The notes under the pieces are model-generated. The model was not told the origin of the DNA. It did no database searches and saw nothing but the letters and a program-made list of their open reading frames with translations. Shown here in pieces: positions 60,667 through 64,000 of a DNA stretch of 64,000 nucleotides (the stretch's first letter is position 1; the number at the start of each line of letters is the position of its first letter). Location of the stretch: NCBI RefSeq assembly GCF_947495965.1, contig NZ_CANMBB010000011.1, positions 17,866 to 81,865 on the forward strand. The letters are read 5' to 3'. The stretch comes from an uncultured Maribacter sp. (GTDB taxonomy: Bacteria; Bacteroidota; Bacteroidia; Flavobacteriales; Flavobacteriaceae). Made by a program: the position numbers and the translations under genes.

Positions 60667-63600
60667 ATGAAAACATCTTTATTTAGGGGAAAGAAAACAT
60701 GGTCACTGTTTCTCTTACCACTCGCATTTTTAAGTTTTAAAGTAGTTATTTTATTTCAACCAGGTATAGATTCTATAGAAGCTATTGACCCTTTCATGAA
60801 CAATAATCTTCCAACAATAAAACCTACTCAAGATATTGATTTGGTAGAGATTTATACTGATATCGAATGGGAATCACCGCAGGCTCTTCTACCATTTCCT
60901 GGTTCAAGTAACCTCTTAGTAGTAGAAATGGACGGTAGATTTTATACCATACCCGATAATGAAAATGCAACAGAATCAGAACGAAATCTAGTAATGGACA
61001 TTCAAGACCGTTGCTGGTATTATTCTTATTCTGGTGATACAGGGCAAAAACATGGTGGATTTCAAAATGTAGTTTTTCATCCTAATTTTGGCCAAGGTCT
61101 AGGAAAAGATTATATCTATGTTTATTATGTACACAAAACCGAGAATGAAGACTCGGATTGGACAGAACCTTATTATGATAGATTAAGTAGATTTACATGG
61201 ACTGGCAATAGCTTTGATCCAGATAGCGAGCTCATTATGATTAATCAATATGACACGCATAAAGGTCATGATGGTAGCGGACTAACCTTTGGAGGGGATG
61301 GTTTTTTATATGTTTCTGTAGGAGATGAAGGATCTTTTGGCGAAGATGCTACTCTCCATACTCAAATACTTAACGATCGTTTTAGAAGTGGTGTTTGGCG
61401 AATCGATGTTGATATGAGAGGAGGCTCTATAAGTCACCCTATTGAAAGACAACCAAGTAATACTAATACCCCTACCAATGTAGATCAATCCTATACACAA
61501 GGCTATTATATTCCTAATGATAACCCATGGGTTACTGGAACAGGTGAATTTTTAGAAGAATTTTATGCTATAGGTCTTCGACAGCCTTTTCGTATGTCAT
61601 ATGACGCTCCTACCAACAATTTTTGGATAGGGGATGTTGGGTCATCTATATGGGAAGAAATAAACATTATGGATGCGCCAGGGCTTAACTTTCAATGGAA
61701 TTTTAAAGAAGGTCTTGATGAAGGTTATCGTAATTTTACGAATTATCCTAATCCAATATATGGAGAAGAGAGAGAGCCACTTTATGCTTATGATGGATCT
61801 GTTGGTAGTGCTGTCATTGGTGGCTATATTTATCGTGGGTCAGAGATACCAGAATTATACGGAAAATATATATTTGGCGATAATGCTAATGGATTAGTCT
61901 ATGCATTGACGCACACTGGAGGTAATTCCAATGGTGGTGTAGAAGCTATTGGTAATATAGGTGGATCTGTTTTTAATGGTATTTCTTCATTAGGGTATAA
62001 TCATGATAATGAGATTATGATTCTTAAATTATCAAATGGTGTTGCCGGTGGAGGAAAGATTTTTAAAATAGTAAATACTGGAGACAATAGTAATGAGACT
62101 CTACCTTTACTTTTATCAGAAACAGGTATTTTTTCAGACTTGTTAAATATGACCCCAACTCCAGGTGTAATCCCTTACGATGTTAACAATCCTCTCTGGT
62201 CTTCTGGGACAGATAAGTACCGTTGGGTTTCTATCCCACAAGATGGTGTAGTGGATTCTGGAGAGGAGCAAATTGGGTATACTGAAGAAGGTAGTTGGAC
62301 TTTCCCAATAGGGACAACTTTTATTAAACAATTTAATAATCCAAATGGCACAAAATTAGAAACTAGACTTTGGGTTTTAGGTACGGATGGAGAATGGTTT
62401 GGAAGCACCTATAAATGGCGTTCAAATGGTTTGGAGGCAGATTTATTGCTTCTTGGAGATAATGAAAATATTACAATTGATGGAGACACATTTGGTTATG
62501 AATACCCCGCTTCAAATACCTGTGTACAATGTCATAATTCCTCTGCAGGTTGGGTGTTAGGTTTTAATACTAGACAATTGAATAAAGAATTTCTTTACCC
62601 ATATACAGGTATAAAAGCTAATCAATTAGAGACATTAGCGCATTTAGGATTTATCCCTGAGGTGAATACTGATAATGTATCGACATTAGTTAGTATAGAT
62701 GATAATAGTAAGCCATTGGAAACTAGAGTAAGGTCGTATTTTGATTCTAATTGCGCATATTGTCACTTACCAGGTAATACAAGAGCAGGTTTTGATATGC
62801 GTTTTAGCACAATACTTTCAGAACAAGAGCTAATTAATGGCGCTATTATTGAAGATTTAACCGGAGGTGGAGTTGCGATAGCCCCAGGAGATGTATCAAA
62901 ATCCAATGTTCATCATAGATTAAATTCTTTAAACCCCTCTAACATGATGCCGCCCCTCGCTAAAGGTAGAGTAGATAAAGAGGCAGTACAGCTTTTAGAA
63001 GCTTGGATTAATAGTTTAGATGGTAATTGTGAAAATGGAAACCCAAATTTATTAGGTTTTAGTAATTTAGCTAACGGTGATTTTCTTGATGCTCATAGCC
63101 CAATTATCAATGTTAATAGAACAGGTTCTTATACAAATAATAGTGAGGAAGCAATAAGTATTTGTCTTGAAGATTTCTCTTTTTATATAAATAGGTTAGG
63201 AAACCCCGTAACTCCATTTGTTGTTAAAGTTCAAGGAGAAAATGACTTTAAGGTGATTGCTATTGGTCAAACAAGAACTTCCTTAGAGTATGCAACAGGT
63301 ACTAATACTTTTAATTTTAGTAACCACTCTAATGACGCTGTAGTTTTGCAGCCTGGAGAGAGCATTGCTCCAGGATTTATGGATAGTTACCCTGATGGTT
63401 CCGGGTCAGTTGCTGGCAATAGTGTAATACCTGCTATAACAACTGGAATTACAGATGATATATGGCAATCTTTCAAAGCCAATGTTGATTCAAATCCTCA
63501 TTTGGTAATGGGTTTTATTCCTCAGGGAAATACAATTGTTGAACATTTAGAAAGAAGTTATCAGTTCAATATTGGAATAAATGTCTCTGCTATTGAAGGT

Positions 63601-64000
63601 GAAATAATTATTGATCCTGTTTTAACACTTTTTCAGCATGGTGGATACGATGGGTTTTCTTGGGAGGTATTTGTTGGCGACTATCCAGATATTACCTTAG
63701 AAAGAATTACTGAGAATGATATCTCTTCGTTACAGATAGAACCAGGATATGTAGTAGAATTATATTCGGAAAAGAATTTTGAAGGAGAAATGATTGTGTT
63801 GAAAGACAATTCTTCCTTTTTAGGTACATCTAATTTTAATGACAAGCTATCTTCTGTAAAAGTATATGAGATTATTGTTCCAACAGTAGCAACATTTTTC
63901 CAAAATGGTTCTTATGAAGGTACCTCATGGGAGTTTGGTATTGGGAATTATATAGACATTACTCTGGAAGGAATGTTAGATAATGATGCTTCTTCTTTAC
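60667..64000 (+). CDS. PQQ-type sugar dehydrogenase / diheme / beta-gamma-crystallin chimera (3' end outside)
   Basis: An open frame from ATG 60667 to the window edge, at least 1111 codons. A signal-anchor-like N-terminus is followed by a Glucose/Sorbosone-dehydrogenase propeller (about residues 55-465: GGFQNVVFHPNFGQG, GHDGSGLTFGGDGFLYVSVG, FYAIGLRQPFRMSYD, IGDVGSSIWEEINIMD). The next part is an HNE_0200-like region with FPIGTTFIKQF and two heme-c motifs, CVQCH at about 619 and CAYCH at about 696, ending MPPLAKGRVD. After an 80-residue spacer and a BACON/ASH-like sandwich come crystallin-type repeats: GGYDGFSWEVFVGDY, then YSEKNFEGEMIVL, and a second copy GSYEGTSWEFGIGNY. It should oxidise a sugar outside the cytoplasm and pass electrons through the hemes. 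Confidence 0.85.
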   Translation, partial: MKTSLFRGKKTWSLFLLPLAFLSFKVVILFQPGIDSIEAIDPFMNNNLPTIKPTQDIDLVEIYTDIEWESPQALLPFPGSSNLLVVEMDGRFYTIPDNENATESERNLVMDIQDRCWYYSYSGDTGQKHGGFQNVVFHPNFGQGLGKDYIYVYYVHKTENEDSDWTEPYYDRLSRFTWTGNSFDPDSELIMINQYDTHKGHDGSGLTFGGDGFLYVSVGDEGSFGEDATLHTQILNDRFRSGVWRIDVDMRGGSISHPIERQPSNTNTPTNVDQSYTQGYYIPNDNPWVTGTGEFLEEFYAIGLRQPFRMSYDAPTNNFWIGDVGSSIWEEINIMDAPGLNFQWNFKEGLDEGYRNFTNYPNPIYGEEREPLYAYDGSVGSAVIGGYIYRGSEIPELYGKYIFGDNANGLVYALTHTGGNSNGGVEAIGNIGGSVFNGISSLGYNHDNEIMILKLSNGVAGGGKIFKIVNTGDNSNETLPLLLSETGIFSDLLNMTPTPGVIPYDVNNPLWSSGTDKYRWVSIPQDGVVDSGEEQIGYTEEGSWTFPIGTTFIKQFNNPNGTKLETRLWVLGTDGEWFGSTYKWRSNGLEADLLLLGDNENITIDGDTFGYEYPASNTCVQCHNSSAGWVLGFNTRQLNKEFLYPYTGIKANQLETLAHLGFIPEVNTDNVSTLVSIDDNSKPLETRVRSYFDSNCAYCHLPGNTRAGFDMRFSTILSEQELINGAIIEDLTGGGVAIAPGDVSKSNVHHRLNSLNPSNMMPPLAKGRVDKEAVQLLEAWINSLDGNCENGNPNLLGFSNLANGDFLDAHSPIINVNRTGSYTNNSEEAISICLEDFSFYINRLGNPVTPFVVKVQGENDFKVIAIGQTRTSLEYATGTNTFNFSNHSNDAVVLQPGESIAPGFMDSYPDGSGSVAGNSVIPAITTGITDDIWQSFKANVDSNPHLVMGFIPQGNTIVEHLERSYQFNIGINVSAIEGEIIIDPVLTLFQHGGYDGFSWEVFVGDYPDITLERITENDISSLQIEPGYVVELYSEKNFEGEMIVLKDNSSFLGTSNFNDKLSSVKVYEIIVPTVATFFQNGSYEGTSWEFGIGNYIDITLEGMLDNDASSL

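Noticed and set aside
61306..62408. Minus-strand frames of 62-77 codons
   Set aside because: They are antisense to the open dehydrogenase/heme frame, which has clear CxxCH and propeller motifs.
1..64000. tRNA/rRNA genes, CRISPR arrays, insertion sequences, prophage
   Set aside because: No cloverleaf-like sequence with CCA-type ends, no regular spaced repeats, no transposase or integrase frames were seen.

Overview
The window is AT-rich DNA from a member of the Bacteroidetes, almost certainly a marine-type Flavobacteriaceae. The evidence is the gliding-motility genes gldD and gldE, type IX secretion (T9SS) C-terminal signals of both type A and type B, TonB-dependent receptors, the almost complete absence of Shine-Dalgarno sequences, several -7 boxes of the Bacteroidetes form TAnnTTTG, and lineage gene orders such as ftsX-DUF3098-uppP-truB and mutY-ssb-gldE-gldD. 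The genus cannot be fixed from the sequence alone. I see no tRNA, rRNA, CRISPR array, transposase or prophage.

Layout. 1-3.9 kb: leuS (its 3' end lies off the window) and a UbiA-type prenyltransferase, both on the minus strand. 3.9-9.4 kb: a T9SS type B surface protein, then an envelope/translation operon (ftsX, DUF3098, uppP, truB) and a TonB-like protein. 9.4-18.3 kb: mostly single housekeeping genes (phytase-like lipoprotein, thioredoxin-like, tag, aat, DUF3127, a sensor kinase, HIT hydrolase, a histone-H1-like lysine-rich protein, greA, a Rieske-like lipoprotein, a Gfo/Idh oxidoreductase). 18.4-25.1 kb: a thiamine region. A TPP riboswitch controls a TonB-dependent receptor, and nearby lie genes for an MTH1187-type thiamine-binding protein, a PnuC-family permease, a NadR-like kinase and DUF4301, followed upstream by a phosphopantetheinyl transferase. 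Two very small membrane-peptide ORFs sit between the two halves.

25-39 kb: ahcY, the ribosomal pair rplU-rpmA (L21 carries a long C-terminal helix-hairpin-helix extension), an EamA exporter, an iron/siderophore-type uptake unit (small Cys protein, TonB receptor, PepSY-TM protein), a Met-rich lipoprotein behind a striking promoter-proximal hairpin, the gldD-gldE-ssb-mutY operon, and an HU gene, a 29-residue basic protein gene and rng. 39-43 kb: one 4-kb gene fusing an FG-GAP/CRTAC module to a vanadium haloperoxidase and a T9SS signal. 43-53.3 kb: recX, the biotin genes (bioB; bioA with a beta-ketoacyl synthase; bioF-DUF2007-bioD) interrupted by a flotillin/NfeD pair and by a GT39-like membrane glycosyltransferase.

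53.3-64 kb: a small lipoprotein and a beta-barrel protein, a GNAT acetyltransferase, then the head of an exopolysaccharide locus (UpxY/NusG-like antiterminator, a structured 450-base leader, gmd, fcl, initiating sugar-phosphate transferase). The last gene is open to the right end: a secreted PQQ-type sugar dehydrogenase fused to a diheme region and beta/gamma-crystallin-like repeats.

The most interesting items are that crystallin-dehydrogenase chimera, the CRTAC-haloperoxidase fusion, the beta-ketoacyl synthase joined to bioA, the thiamine module with DUF4301 (which carries nucleotidyltransferase-like motifs), an SSB-style DDLPF tail on DUF3127, the 13-bp inverted repeat that encloses a -7 box, and the hairpin leader downstream of the UpxY antiterminator.
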